Positions 54,301-63,430 are shown, counted from the first letter of the stretch. The stretch: 64,000 nt of DNA from Actinomadura pelletieri DSM 43383 (GCF_003634705.1 NZ_RBWU01000007.1:124001-188000); one strand, 5' to 3'. Translations and numbers: made by a program. Notes: a model not told the origin generated them from the letters alone.

Positions 54301-54597
54301 ATGGCGACCGACTACGACAGCCCACGCAAGACAGACGACGATCTCAGCGAGGACAGCCTCCAGGAGTTGCAGGCCCGCCGCGCGGACAAGGCGGCCAGCA
54401 TCATCGACGAGGACCTGGACGCCGGTGAGGTCGCCGAGCTTCCAGGCGCCGACCTGTCGAACGAGGAGCTCACCTTCCGGGTGGTTCCGCGGCAGGCCGA
54501 CGAGTTCACCTGCACGCGCTGCTTCCTGGTGCACCACCGCAGCCAGTTGGCCACGGAGAAGAACGGTCAGCCGGTCTGCCGCGAATGCGCCGCCTGA
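54301..54597 (+). CDS. DUF4193 domain protein
   Basis: A 98-residue actinobacterial protein. The acidic N-terminal half (TDDDLSEDSLQELQARRADK) is followed by a zinc-ribbon-like end with CTRC and CREC pairs (about residues 70-73 and 93-96). DUF4193 is near universal in actinobacteria and has no assigned role. The ATG is preceded by GGAGACAGAAG. The next gene starts within or just after its end. Confidence 0.93.
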   Translation: MATDYDSPRKTDDDLSEDSLQELQARRADKAASIIDEDLDAGEVAELPGADLSNEELTFRVVPRQADEFTCTRCFLVHHRSQLATEKNGQPVCRECAA

Positions 54598-54614
54598 CCG
54601 GGAGTGGCCGCCGG

Positions 54615-55415
54615 GTGACGGGAGAGATCGAACGACGTGATGACGAGGTGGAGCCGTCCGGCCATGACGGCTCCACGGAGGTCGGTGAGCTGATCGGACG
54701 GCTCGCCGGCGACGAGCGCATGGACCGTGCGACCCGCGGCCGCCTGCTCGGACGGCTGGCCGGCCTGCTCGGTCAGAACGCCCGCAGGGCGGGCGCCGCG
54801 GGTGTCGCGCGCGGCCGGTGGCTCGGCGAACTGCTCGTCGAGGCCGCCCCGCACATCCCCATCCGTGACATCGAGACCCTCCAGGCCCACCATCCCGGCC
54901 TGCTGGGCGAGGAACTCGCCGACAAGATCGTCAAGGTCGCCGCGAACGGCACGACCGCGGTCGGCGCCGCCGGGGGCGCGCTCGCCGCGGTGGAGTTCGC
55001 CGCCCCGCCGCTGCTGCTGACCGCGCCCGCCCAGCTCGCCGCCGAGACCCTCGTGATCGCGGCCATCGAGGTCAAGATGATCGCCGAGCTGCACGAGGTG
55101 TACGGCGTCCGCGTCCAGGGCGGCGGCACCGCCCGCGGCGCCGCGTTCGTCACGTCCTGGGCCCGGCAGCGCGGCGTCAACCCCCTGGAGACCGGGTCCC
55201 TCACCAGCGCGCTGGGCACGGCCGCCAAGTCGGCCCTGCGCAAACGGCTGCTGCGCACCTTCGGCCGCAGCCTCGGCACCATGGGACCGTTCCTCACCGG
55301 CGCCGCCGCCGGGGCGGCCCTCAACCGGTCCGCCACCAAGGCCCTCGCCGCCAAGATCCGCAAGGACCTCGGCGCGACCGTCGGCCCGCCCTCCATCCCC
55401 CCGAGTACCCACTGA
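54615..55415 (+). CDS. conserved actinobacterial hypothetical protein, hydrophobic core
   Basis: About 266 residues. A charged N-terminus leads to 'GELIGRLAGDERMDRATRGRLLGRLAGLL' and a central segment 'VGAAGGALAAVEFAAPPLLLTAPAQLAAETLVIAAIEVKMIAELHEVYG' that could insert in or lie on a membrane, then a basic C-terminus (LRKRLLRTFGRSL). The family is conserved next to DUF4193/dut regions in actinomycetes, without known function. The start is uncertain: GTG 54615 is given, while the frame opens at ATG 54585 inside the DUF4193 gene. Confidence 0.75.
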   Translation: MTGEIERRDDEVEPSGHDGSTEVGELIGRLAGDERMDRATRGRLLGRLAGLLGQNARRAGAAGVARGRWLGELLVEAAPHIPIRDIETLQAHHPGLLGEELADKIVKVAANGTTAVGAAGGALAAVEFAAPPLLLTAPAQLAAETLVIAAIEVKMIAELHEVYGVRVQGGGTARGAAFVTSWARQRGVNPLETGSLTSALGTAAKSALRKRLLRTFGRSLGTMGPFLTGAAAGAALNRSATKALAAKIRKDLGATVGPPSIPPSTH

Positions 55416-55421
55416 TTCGCA

Positions 55422-55874
55422 GGCTGTGTTTAATACAGGCCCGGCCCACTCCGCTCGCCTGGCGGCTCGCTACGTAACCTGTCCTGGTGCGAACGCGGCA
55501 TCGCTTCGCGATCTGCCCGGTTCCGCTCGCCTTTAGCTTCGCTGCACCGGGCGGGTAACGCGTTCGCACGCGGGCTGTGTTTATTGCAGGACCGGCCCAC
55601 TGCGCTCGCCTGACGGCTCGCTACGTAACCGTTCCTGGGGCGAACGCGGCATCGCTTCGCGATCTGCCCGGTTCCGCTCGCCTTTAGCTTCGCTGCACCG
55701 GGCGGGTAACGCGTTCGCACGCGGGCTGTGTTTATTGCAGGACCGGCCCACTGCGCTCGCCTGGCGGCTCGCTGCGTGACCGTTCCTGGGGCGAACGCGG
55801 CATCGCTTCGCGATCTGCCCGGTTCCGCTCGCCTTCGGCTTCGCTGCACCGGGCAGACAATGCGTTCGCGCGTG
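55422..55874. repeat. three tandem copies of a 151-bp element
   Basis: Units 55422-55572, 55573-55723 and 55724-55874 are each exactly 151 bp. Units 1 and 2 are nearly identical and unit 3 is slightly more diverged. Each has an outer inverted pair GCGAACGCG ... CGCGTTCGC and an inner pair CTGCCCGG ... CCGGGCGG enclosing CGCTTCGCG, so each RNA copy would fold into a long branched hairpin. They fill the gap between the convergent genes at 55415 and 55911. No open frame through them looks coding. Confidence 0.95.
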
Positions 55875-55910
55875 GGCTGAGGCGACGCCGAAACGAGCCC
55901 AAGCCCTGTG

Positions 55911-56198
55911 TCAGACCTCGGACCTGAGGTTCGACGGGAGTTCGCCGGTGCCCTTGGCCCACTGCCTGGCTGCGGCGCGGGTGGCGAGCAGCCGCGCGAG
56001 CTCCATCCCGACGCCCATCACCACGGCCCAGCCGATCGCCTCGGTCAGCGCGACCTCCGGGGACTCGGGGTTCGTCGGCGGCTCCTTCCCGGTGCTCTTC
56101 TTCCAGGCCAGCGTGATCGCCTTCTTCGCGACGAAACCGCCCGCGAAGGCCGCGGCGCCGGCCATCACCCGCCAGCCGAGGTCGCCCTTGTCCGCCAT
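55911..56198 (-). CDS. DUF4235 membrane protein
   Basis: A 95-residue protein with 'WRVMAGAAAFAGGFVAKKAITLAWKKSTGKEPP' (helix about 9-30) and a second helix 'ALTEAIGWAVVMGVGMELARLLATRAAARQW' (about 50-78). This is the DUF4235 pattern of small actinobacterial membrane proteins, function unknown. Divergent from valS. Confidence 0.92.
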   Translation of the reverse strand: MADKGDLGWRVMAGAAAFAGGFVAKKAITLAWKKSTGKEPPTNPESPEVALTEAIGWAVVMGVGMELARLLATRAAARQWAKGTGELPSNLRSEV

Positions 56199-56306
56199 CT
56201 TCGTCCTCCAGTCGTCCTGTCCTGTCCGACGCTACCGGAACGGCCCGCCCCCGGCGCCGCCGAACAATTGGCCTGCGATCCGGGCCGATGTCAATACGAT
56301 TGATCC

Positions 56307-58832
56307 ATGACAGAGCAGCCGCGTACCTCCCATGTGCCCGCCAAGCCCTCCCTGGACGGCCTGGAGGACAAGTGGGTACGCGTCTGGGAGGACGACGGCG
56401 TCTACCGCTTCGACCGCACGCGCCCGCGCGGTGAGGTCTTCTCGATCGACACCCCACCGCCCACGGTGAGCGGTTCCCTCCACGTCGGTCACGTCTTCTC
56501 CTACACCCACACCGACACCGTCGCGCGGTACCACCGCATGCGCGGTCGGGCGGTCTTCTACCCCATGGGCTGGGACGATAACGGGCTGCCCACGGAGCGA
56601 CGCGTCCAGAACCACTTCGGCGTCAGGTGCGACCCGTCGCTTCCGTACGACCCGGACTTCCAACCCCCGGCCAAGCCCGACGCCAAGCGCCAGCAGCCCG
56701 TGTCGCGGCGCAACTTCATCGAGTTGTGCGAGCGGCTCACCGCCGTGGACGAGAAGGCGTTCGAGGAGATGTGGCGCCGCGTCGGCCTGTCGGTCGACTG
56801 GAACCACCTGTACACGACGATCGGGGACGTCGCCCGGACGGCCTCGCAACGCGCGTTCCTGCGCAACCTGGCGCGCGGTGAGGCGTACGTGTCCGAGGCG
56901 CCGACCCTGTGGGACGTCACGTTCCGCACGGCCGTAGCCCAGGCCGAACTGGAGGACCGCGAGCAACCCGGCGCCTTCTACCGGATCCGTTTCCACGGGG
57001 ACGAGCGGCCCGTCTACATCGAGACGACCCGTCCCGAACTGCTGCCCGCCTGTGTCGCCCTGGTCGCGCACCCGGACGACGAGCGGTACCAGGAACTTTT
57101 CGGGACGACCGTCCGCACACCGCTGTTCGGCGTCGGCGTCCCCGTCGTCGCGCACCGGCTGGCCGAGCCCGACAAGGGGTCCGGCATCGCGATGATCTGC
57201 ACGTTCGGCGACGTCACGGACGTCACCTGGTGGCGCGAACTCGACCTGCCCACCCGCGCGATCATCGACTGGGACGGCCGGCTCGCCGCCGACCCGCCGG
57301 ACGGCGTCCCCGCGCACCCCTACGACGAACTCGCGGGCAAGACCGTGCACTCCGCCAGGGAACGGGTCGTCGAGCTGCTGCGCGACTCCGGCGATCTCGA
57401 CGGCGAACCCCGCAAGATCAGCCGACCGGTGAAGTTCTACGAGAAGGGCAACAAGCCCCTGGAGATCGTCACCACCCGGCAGTGGTACATCCGCAACGGC
57501 GGACGGGACGAGGGCGTCCGCGCCGAACTGCTCGCCCGCGGCCGTGAGCTGCGCTGGCATCCCGGCTACATGCGGGCCCGCTACGAGAACTGGGTGGAGG
57601 GCCTGAACGGCGACTGGCTGATCTCCCGCCAGCGGTTCTTCGGCGTGCCGATTCCCGTCTGGTATCCGCTGGACGACTCCGGGGAGCCCCGCTACGACGC
57701 GCCGATCGTCCCGTCCGAGAACGCGTTGCCGGTCGACCCGTCGTCCGACGTCCCGCCGGGCTTCACCGAGGAGCAGCGCGGCAGGCCGAACGGTTTCGTC
57801 GGCGACCCCGACGTCATGGACACCTGGGCGACGTCGTCGCTGACCCCGCAGATCGCGGGCGGTTGGGAGCGCGACACCGACCTGTTCGGCCGGGTCTTCC
57901 CGTACGACCTGCGGCCCCAGGCTCACGACATCATCCGGACGTGGCTGTTCTCCACGGTCGTCCGCGCCCATCTGGAACACGGATCGCTGCCGTGGCGGGC
58001 CACCGCGCTGTCCGGATGGATCCTCGACCCCGACCGCAAGAAGATGTCCAAGTCGAAGGGGAACGTCGTCACCCCGATCGACCTGCTGCACCAGTACGGC
58101 TCCGACGCCGTCCGGTACTGGGCGGCCGGGGGACGTCCCGGCACCGACACCGCGTTCGACACCGGCCAGATCAAGGTCGGTCGCCGTCTCGCCATCAAGA
58201 TCCTCAACGCGTCGAAGTTCGTTCTCGGCCTCGGCGAGGTCCCGCCGGACGCGCCGGTGACCGAGCCGCTCGACCGGGCGATGCTGGCGACGCTGTCCGG
58301 TGTCGTCCAGGACGCGACCGAGGCGTTCGAGGGCTACGACTACGCACGGGCCCTGGAACGCACGGAGCGGTTCTTCTGGGAGTTCTGCGACGACTACCTC
58401 GAACTGGTCAAGACCCGCGCCTACGGCGACGGCCCGGACGCCCGGTCGGCGCGGGCTGCCCTGCGCACCGCGCTGTCGGTCCTCCTCCGCCTGTTCGCCC
58501 CCGTCCTGCCGTTCGTGACCGAGGAGGTGTGGTCGTGGTGGCGGCACGGGTCGGTGCACACCGCGTCGTGGCCGTCGAAGGCCGAACTGCCGCCGGGCGG
58601 CGACCCGGCCGTCCTCGCGGCGACGGGCGAGGCGCTCCGCCAGGTCCGTAAGGCCAAGTCGGAGGCGAAGGCGTCGATGCGCGCGGACGTGACCCGCGCC
58701 GTCGTCCGGGGCGCCGAGGTCACCCAGATCGCCCGCCCGGACCTGGCGGCCGCGGGCCGCATCGCCGACCTGACCCTGGAGTCCGCCCCCGCCGCCCTGA
58801 GTGTCGAGGTGACCCTGGCCCCCACCCCCTGA
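56307..58832 (+). CDS. valS: valyl-tRNA synthetase
   Basis: An 841-residue class I synthetase charging tRNA-Val. Motifs: 'DTPPPTVSGSLHVGHVFSYTHTD' with HVGH at 59-62, the editing (CP1) domain (about 190-340, 'YIETTRPELLPACVALVAHPDD'), 'TRQWYIRN', 'MDTWATSSLTPQI', and KMSKS at 579-583. The anticodon-binding domain follows (about 650-800), with only a short C-terminal tail instead of a long coiled coil. The ATG is close behind the DUF4235 start on the other strand, 108 bp away; there is no room for a T-box leader. Confidence 0.97.
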   Translation: MTEQPRTSHVPAKPSLDGLEDKWVRVWEDDGVYRFDRTRPRGEVFSIDTPPPTVSGSLHVGHVFSYTHTDTVARYHRMRGRAVFYPMGWDDNGLPTERRVQNHFGVRCDPSLPYDPDFQPPAKPDAKRQQPVSRRNFIELCERLTAVDEKAFEEMWRRVGLSVDWNHLYTTIGDVARTASQRAFLRNLARGEAYVSEAPTLWDVTFRTAVAQAELEDREQPGAFYRIRFHGDERPVYIETTRPELLPACVALVAHPDDERYQELFGTTVRTPLFGVGVPVVAHRLAEPDKGSGIAMICTFGDVTDVTWWRELDLPTRAIIDWDGRLAADPPDGVPAHPYDELAGKTVHSARERVVELLRDSGDLDGEPRKISRPVKFYEKGNKPLEIVTTRQWYIRNGGRDEGVRAELLARGRELRWHPGYMRARYENWVEGLNGDWLISRQRFFGVPIPVWYPLDDSGEPRYDAPIVPSENALPVDPSSDVPPGFTEEQRGRPNGFVGDPDVMDTWATSSLTPQIAGGWERDTDLFGRVFPYDLRPQAHDIIRTWLFSTVVRAHLEHGSLPWRATALSGWILDPDRKKMSKSKGNVVTPIDLLHQYGSDAVRYWAAGGRPGTDTAFDTGQIKVGRRLAIKILNASKFVLGLGEVPPDAPVTEPLDRAMLATLSGVVQDATEAFEGYDYARALERTERFFWEFCDDYLELVKTRAYGDGPDARSARAALRTALSVLLRLFAPVLPFVTEEVWSWWRHGSVHTASWPSKAELPPGGDPAVLAATGEALRQVRKAKSEAKASMRADVTRAVVRGAEVTQIARPDLAAAGRIADLTLESAPAALSVEVTLAPTP

Positions 58833-59107
58833 CCGACCGCCGATCGATCTCGCGTGTACGAACCGCACCGGATATCGACGCTCCGGCGGCGCCGACAATA
58901 GGGAATGGGCGGACAGCGTGACTTCTGCCCGTCCACCACGAGAAACGCCGCTCAGAAGGGGCAGTTGAACAGGTAACCTTCCCCGGTGAATGTCGCCAAT
59001 GAGGAATAGCGGGCCATCTTTGGCTGCTAGGCTGCCGCGAAACGCGTCCGGTGCGGCCGGGCCTTGGTATGTCACAGGGCGCGGAACCGCTGCGGGAAAG
59101 GACGGGC

Positions 59108-59509
59108 GTGGCACCGCCAGAAGGCTTAGGCAACGACCGGCCAGGCGCGACCATGAGACCGGCGCCGCCGACGTCACCGTTCGGCGGCGCCCCGGTGACG
59201 GCGGCCGGTGGAGGCGTGGAGTTCGACCCTCCGGTGATCGAAGCGTTCGGTGGCAGGCTCATTCAGGCGGTGGGCAAGGAACTGACCGCGGCCCGCAAGC
59301 ACCTGAACGGGGCCCCGCGGCAGGTGGAGGCCACCGCGTTCACCACGTTCTGCATTCCGCTGGCCCACGTCTACGTCCAGGCCACCGAGTACGCGGACGT
59401 CGATCTCGTCACCAAAGAGAAGGTCCTGACGGACTACGACGCCAAGCTCAAGAAGACCGCCGCGATCCTGCGCGAGGCGGACAGGAAGAGCGCACCCAAG
59501 AGTAAGTAG
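59108..59509 (+). CDS. small helical protein, EspC/WXG-like, type VII secretion-associated
   Basis: About 133 residues. After a Pro/Gly-rich start, residues about 35-133 are two amphipathic helices ('DPPVIEAFGGRLIQAVGKELTAARKHL' and the C-terminal 'LTDYDAKLKKTAAILREADRK'), as in EspC/WXG100-type secreted partners. 'YADVD' fits the YxxxD/E export signal. GTG 59108 follows GGAAAGGACG; upstream alternatives are GTG 59051 and ATG 59069. It leads a three-gene run with 26 bp to the next gene. Confidence 0.6.
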   Translation: MAPPEGLGNDRPGATMRPAPPTSPFGGAPVTAAGGGVEFDPPVIEAFGGRLIQAVGKELTAARKHLNGAPRQVEATAFTTFCIPLAHVYVQATEYADVDLVTKEKVLTDYDAKLKKTAAILREADRKSAPKSK

Positions 59510-59535
59510 CCGCCACGCGCCAAGAGGAGTCCGGA

Positions 59536-60540
59536 GTGGCCGACAATGGCTTAAGCGCCCTGGAGAACGTCGCCAAGGCCGCCTATTGGGAGGCGACCAT
59601 AGCGGCTTTCTTCATTCCCAACGCCTGGTCCATGGTGGCCATCATCTACCAGGCGCAGTCGAACCCGGGGCAGCTCTGGGACGCCGCCGACGAATGGTAC
59701 GAGGTCAAACAGCGCCTGGTGGCGGCCGACAAGGAGGTCACGGCACAGCTCAAGGCACTGAGCGAGCGTGACTGGTCGGGCGAGGACCGCGACGCGTTCG
59801 ACAAGAAGCTGCACGACTACCAGAACCAGATCCGGCTCTCCTACGCTTTCGCCGTCGCCGTCCATCTCATGCTCAAGATCATGGCCATGCTCATCGCCAT
59901 GTTCATCATGATGATGTGGGCCTTCGCCACGATCATCTTCATCTACGCGATGATCATTCTGGTGCTGTGGGGCTTGATGGCCGTCCCGGTCTTGAATACC
60001 TGGGCTACAGCTGCGCTTTCCTCGGTGCGGGCACAGGCCACCGTGATCACAGGCCAGCTCTACATGATCCTCAAGTCGGCGGCGGCGGGTCTGGAGACCT
60101 TCGGGAAAGGGGCCGCAGCCACACTGGGTGGGCTGATGGCCATCGACGTCACTGGCCAGATGCTGACGGGGAACACCGCTGCCTACGCCGACTTCGGCCA
60201 GGCGGCCGTGAACAGCTTGGACGACGTGGCCAAAGGCCATCTCGCCCTTTTGGAGCAGAAACTGACCGGCCAGTTCATGAAGGGGAAGAGGCTGGGCGGC
60301 GCCGACCTAGGAGCGATCGGTAAGTACAAGTTTCCGGCGGCGAAAATCCCGAAGAACGCGCGGCCCTGGTTTGAAAAAATCGGCGGAGTCAAGGGTGCGT
60401 TCGATGTAGGTGTCCCAGGTGCTGAGGAGGGAACCTATCCCGCTGGAGGATCACCGACCGTCACCCGGCCCGTCACGGGGCTCGGCGAGAAGTACGGCGA
60501 CCCATTCGTTACGCGGACCGATGCGCTTCCTCCATCGTGA
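59536..60540 (+). CDS. WXG-like protein with central membrane segment, possible type VII-linked effector
   Basis: A 334-residue protein. Residues about 1-105 form helices containing 'LWDAADEWYEVKQRL' and the WxG-type turn 'DWSGEDRDAF', as in WXG100/LXG-like proteins. A strongly hydrophobic stretch follows (about 106-160, rich in Met, Ile, Phe; probably two helices). The C-terminal part (about 180-334) has no recognised domain and its codon use becomes less GC-biased toward the end. GTG 59536 follows GAGGAG. It is coupled by GTGA to the next gene. A secreted or membrane-acting toxin with its immunity protein next door is one reading; a T7SS accessory protein is another. Confidence 0.55.
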   Translation: MADNGLSALENVAKAAYWEATIAAFFIPNAWSMVAIIYQAQSNPGQLWDAADEWYEVKQRLVAADKEVTAQLKALSERDWSGEDRDAFDKKLHDYQNQIRLSYAFAVAVHLMLKIMAMLIAMFIMMMWAFATIIFIYAMIILVLWGLMAVPVLNTWATAALSSVRAQATVITGQLYMILKSAAAGLETFGKGAAATLGGLMAIDVTGQMLTGNTAAYADFGQAAVNSLDDVAKGHLALLEQKLTGQFMKGKRLGGADLGAIGKYKFPAAKIPKNARPWFEKIGGVKGAFDVGVPGAEEGTYPAGGSPTVTRPVTGLGEKYGDPFVTRTDALPPS

Positions 60541-61085
60541 TTGGAACGACGATAATGTCATCGCCTCAGGAAATTGAGTTTGATAACATGACTGAGGGCC
60601 TTCCTTTGGTCTTTGGCTCATGTATCGTCATTGGTGGGGGAGCGGTCTGGCTGGGAATCAGGCAGGACGGCTGGTTGGCGATCTTCCTCTTCGCGATAGC
60701 TGCCCTCGTACTGGTTTACGTGGTCTATGTCACGCAATCTCTACTGCGTGTGGGCCCGAGCAAGTTGTCGCTGACGCCTAAGGGGCTGGTTTACAAGGTC
60801 GGGGGGAAATGGGACTTGGTGCCGTCCGAAGCCATCGAGGCGGTCGGGCTGGTGCGTCACCGGGGGGCGGGGGTGCCGGCGGAACTGTTGCTCTGGTACG
60901 ACCCGTCCCGGATGGCGGAGGTGCCGAAGAACATCCGGCGGCGTGAGACGGCCCCCGGGCAGATCCGACTCGCGCATGTCATGGACGAGCGGAACTTCTT
61001 CCCGCCCCACCGGGTCAAGGAGGTTCGGGAACTCGTCCAGGCCCATGGGCTGGGGGAGTGGCGGAACCGTGGGGCGGGGACCTGA
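60537..61085 (+). CDS. two-span membrane protein, AT-richer N-terminal part
   Basis: A 182-residue protein with two membrane helices (about 24-42 and 47-68) and a cytoplasmic part 'KLSLTPKGLVYKVGGKWDLVPSEAI' that resembles a PH-like fold. The first 250 bases use many A/T-ending codons (ATT, ATA, TCA, GAT, TTT), unlike all surrounding genes, which suggests recent acquisition or relaxed selection. Its GTG overlaps the preceding stop, so the two act together; an immunity or partner role for the WXG-like protein is inferred only. Confidence 0.6.
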   Translation: MIGTTIMSSPQEIEFDNMTEGLPLVFGSCIVIGGGAVWLGIRQDGWLAIFLFAIAALVLVYVVYVTQSLLRVGPSKLSLTPKGLVYKVGGKWDLVPSEAIEAVGLVRHRGAGVPAELLLWYDPSRMAEVPKNIRRRETAPGQIRLAHVMDERNFFPPHRVKEVRELVQAHGLGEWRNRGAGT

Positions 61086-61089
61086 CACC

Positions 61090-61608
61090 TCAGTTCATTC
61101 CAGGGAGGTTGGAGTACGTCTCGTCGGCGGTGACGGCCATGGCGAGCATGACCACGTCCCAGCCGGTGGAGCCGTTGGTCCGCAGGTCCACGGTCCAGGA
61201 GTCGCCGCTGATCGCGATGGTGGCGATCGGAGCGCCGGAGGTGTCGACGGCGTCGAATGAGTCCCACGCCGCATTGGTCGTGATCGTTCCCATCGGTGCG
61301 CCGTCCGCGTCCTGGACGGTGAACTCCACCTTGAGGATCGCCAGTCGGCGTTTCTTCTTCTTGACGAGCGCGGAGGGAATCCCGTCGGCCGCCGTCACAC
61401 GGCACTCGTCGTCGTCCTCGGCGTCGAATTCGGGCATCTCGAACAACAGCGTGCCGTCCGTCCGGACGATCCGCAGGGTTCCGCCCGAGGTGAACATCGT
61501 GCGCCAGGTTCGGCGCGGGCGCTCCACCCTGGCCAGCACGTTGCCGTCCCAGTCGGTGAAGACGTCGTCGGAGTAGAGCAGTTCGCCGGTTCCGAAGAGC
61601 ATGCTCAT
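61090..61608 (-). CDS. beta-rich protein, possibly LURP-one/tubby-like
   Basis: A 172-residue protein made of repeated short strands with the pattern 'DWDGNVLARVE', 'RTDGTLLFEMPEF', 'VQDADGAPMGTIT', 'DTSGAPIATIAI', ending in a helix 'DVVMLAMAVTADETY'. This strand-turn periodicity recalls the LURP-one-related/tubby C-terminal (scramblase-like) fold, without certainty. Its ATG overlaps the stop of the YbaB-like gene. Confidence 0.6.
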   Translation of the reverse strand: MSMLFGTGELLYSDDVFTDWDGNVLARVERPRRTWRTMFTSGGTLRIVRTDGTLLFEMPEFDAEDDDECRVTAADGIPSALVKKKKRRLAILKVEFTVQDADGAPMGTITTNAAWDSFDAVDTSGAPIATIAISGDSWTVDLRTNGSTGWDVVMLAMAVTADETYSNLPGMN

Positions 61609-62036
61609 CGCTCGAAGTTCCTCCGCATCTGCTCGAAGATCTTGTTCGCGTCGCGGAGGCCGCCGGTGAACAGGTCCTGGATGCCCGCGATCGTCTCCTT
61701 GAGTTCGGCCGGGTCGGGCTGCAGATCAGCGGGGTTCGCGGTGCCGAATACCTCGCCGGTGAGTTCGTCCAGTTGACGCTGGAGGTCTTGCTTGGCCGCA
61801 CGTGCGACCTCGACGATGATCTCGGCCAGGCTCTCCGAGCCCTCGCGCATGGCGCGGGGATCGATCCGGAGTTCGGCCAGGTCACCGGAAGGCCCCCAAC
61901 CGATCTTGACGCGACCGTCGGCCGATTCGGCGCGGCCGACCAGTTCGGCCGTCCGTGCCTTCAGCTTCTCCGTGTCGGCCAGTTGACGCTCGGAGGCGCG
62001 CAGGATTTTCTCGAAGTCGAACTCGGGGGGTAACAA
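61605..62036 (-). CDS. YbaB/EbfC-family protein
   Basis: A 143-residue protein. A helix (1-35), a beta sheet 'GRVKIGWGPSGDLAELRIDPRAM' and a long helix (about 68-95) give the YbaB/EbfC fold, with an extra C-terminal helical stretch. Actinomycete versions sit next to ESX/WXG genes and may bind DNA or act as secretion-linked partners. The start is TTG 62036 with GAAGGG 5 bases upstream. Forms an operon with the beta-rich gene that follows. Confidence 0.8.
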   Translation of the reverse strand: MLPPEFDFEKILRASERQLADTEKLKARTAELVGRAESADGRVKIGWGPSGDLAELRIDPRAMREGSESLAEIIVEVARAAKQDLQRQLDELTGEVFGTANPADLQPDPAELKETIAGIQDLFTGGLRDANKIFEQMRRNFER

Positions 62037-62164
62037 GGGAGCCCTTCGCTGTCTCGTCTGTCGAATGCCGGTCCAATGTTAGCCATCGGTTCTGGTCGCG
62101 TCGGGTGGAATCGACTGTTGGCCGGGGAAAATGCTCGGGGAAGCGAAATATTCAGAGATTTTCG

Positions 62165-62857
62165 CTAGTGGCCGGTCGCGATCGGTTTGCGGTGCAGGAT
62201 CGTGCGTTCTGCGGCAGTCCAGGCGGTCGATGTCAGTAGGTACAGGCCTGCTGCCAGGGGGACGAAAGCCGCCACGGCGACCGTTCCGAAAGGTGCGAGG
62301 CGGGCGGCCGTGCCTATCGGGCCCTCGGCCGTCACTCGGCGGGACGACCACGTGGCCACGGCTGCTAGAAGCGCGAACAGGCCCAGGAAGACCAGGGAGG
62401 GCGGGGAGAACAGGCCGGCGCCGACGACGCCGATCCAGTTCTGTCCGAGCGGTGCCGCCAGCAGTGTGTGCGTGAGGAGCAGGTTCTGGTGGCCCGCGAC
62501 CGTCGCGGAGACGAACAGTCGGTACATGACCATGAAGAAGGGCACCTGTACGAGCAACGGCAGGCATCCGGCGGCCGGTGAGACGCCGTCTGCCTCGAAG
62601 AGGGCGGCCGTCTCCCGCCGGAGCCGCTGCGGATCGTTCGCGTGCTTCTTCTGGAGCTTCCATACCTCGGGCATCAGGCGGGTCCGTGCCCGTTCGCCGC
62701 GCGCGACGGCGACGGACAGCGGAACCATCAGGAGGCGCACCGCGGCGGTGAACACGACGATCGCGAGCGCGGTCGCGAGACCGCCCGCGAGCGGGTGCAG
62801 GACGTCCGCGAGCCCTCCGACGAGGGCGGCGGCGATCGAAACGGGAAAGTCGAGCAT
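62165..62857 (-). CDS. YidC/Oxa1-family membrane insertase, short paralogue
   Basis: A 230-residue insertase core with five membrane helices. The cytoplasmic loop 'ARTRLMPEVWKLQKKHANDPQRLRRETAALF' and 'VSPAAGCLPLLVQVPFFMVMYRLF' are characteristic. There is no large periplasmic domain and only a short basic tail, so it is the small second copy many actinomycetes carry beside the rpmH-linked one. It lies downstream of a DUF6412 gene in the same direction (46 bp apart), a pairing I recall from other actinomycetes. Confidence 0.9.
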   Translation of the reverse strand: MLDFPVSIAAALVGGLADVLHPLAGGLATALAIVVFTAAVRLLMVPLSVAVARGERARTRLMPEVWKLQKKHANDPQRLRRETAALFEADGVSPAAGCLPLLVQVPFFMVMYRLFVSATVAGHQNLLLTHTLLAAPLGQNWIGVVGAGLFSPPSLVFLGLFALLAAVATWSSRRVTAEGPIGTAARLAPFGTVAVAAFVPLAAGLYLLTSTAWTAAERTILHRKPIATGH

Positions 62858-62903
62858 GGGAGAGCCTTCCGGAGAGAGGAGATCGGTGGCGTGCCGGCCG
62901 CGC

Positions 62904-63191
62904 TCAGGCGGCCGCGATCTCCGTTCCGGGGGCTCGGGGACGGGGACGTCCCGCCGCGTCCGGATCGCGTTGCGGAAGGTAGGCCGTGCGGAGGGTTCGG
63001 TCGCGCAGGGTCGTCCGGACCCGTGCCGGTGTGGAGTGGTGGCGGGTCGTGGAGAGCCGCGCGCCGGCCAGGAACAGCAGGCCCGTCACGGCGACCGTGG
63101 CCAGGGCCAGCAGGATCGGGCCGTCGGAGGCGGCCCACCCGGCCACGGCGAATCCGCGGAGTGTCGCGGAGATCACCAGTGACCAGATCAC
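62904..63191 (-). CDS. DUF6412 membrane protein
   Basis: A 95-residue protein with two hydrophobic segments (about 2-20 and 25-42) followed by the family's basic end 'TTLRDRTLRTAYLPQRDPDAAGRPRPRAPG'. GTG 63191 has GAAGGG upstream; the longer open frame is not supported. Function unknown, probably linked to the adjacent YidC paralogue. Confidence 0.85.
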   Translation of the reverse strand: MIWSLVISATLRGFAVAGWAASDGPILLALATVAVTGLLFLAGARLSTTRHHSTPARVRTTLRDRTLRTAYLPQRDPDAAGRPRPRAPGTEIAAA

Positions 63192-63430
63192 GTGCGGGCC
63201 CTTCTCGACGGTGTCCGTTCTGATCGACGCTCGCCGGGCGCGGTGGGTTCCCCGATGTTCGGTATGCGTGTTTCTTCCGTGAGTGGGCGAAATTTCCGGG
63301 CGGGGGCATACTGCGGAGCGGGTAGGGTCAACTGCCGGACTCGCCCGGCGGCGGCGTTTCAGCGTCGGCCGGGCATCGCGCCCTGGGTAGGGTCGTGAGG
63401 TTTCCGGCACGTGAGCGGCGAGGTGGACGC

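Noticed and set aside
55416..55910. Possible CRISPR array or insertion sequence
   Set aside because: Units are contiguous 151-bp copies without spacers, and there is no transposase or terminal repeat with target duplication.
56199..56306. T-box leader for valS
   Set aside because: Only 108 bp separate the divergent starts and no T-box sequence is present; actinobacterial T-boxes are mainly on ileS.
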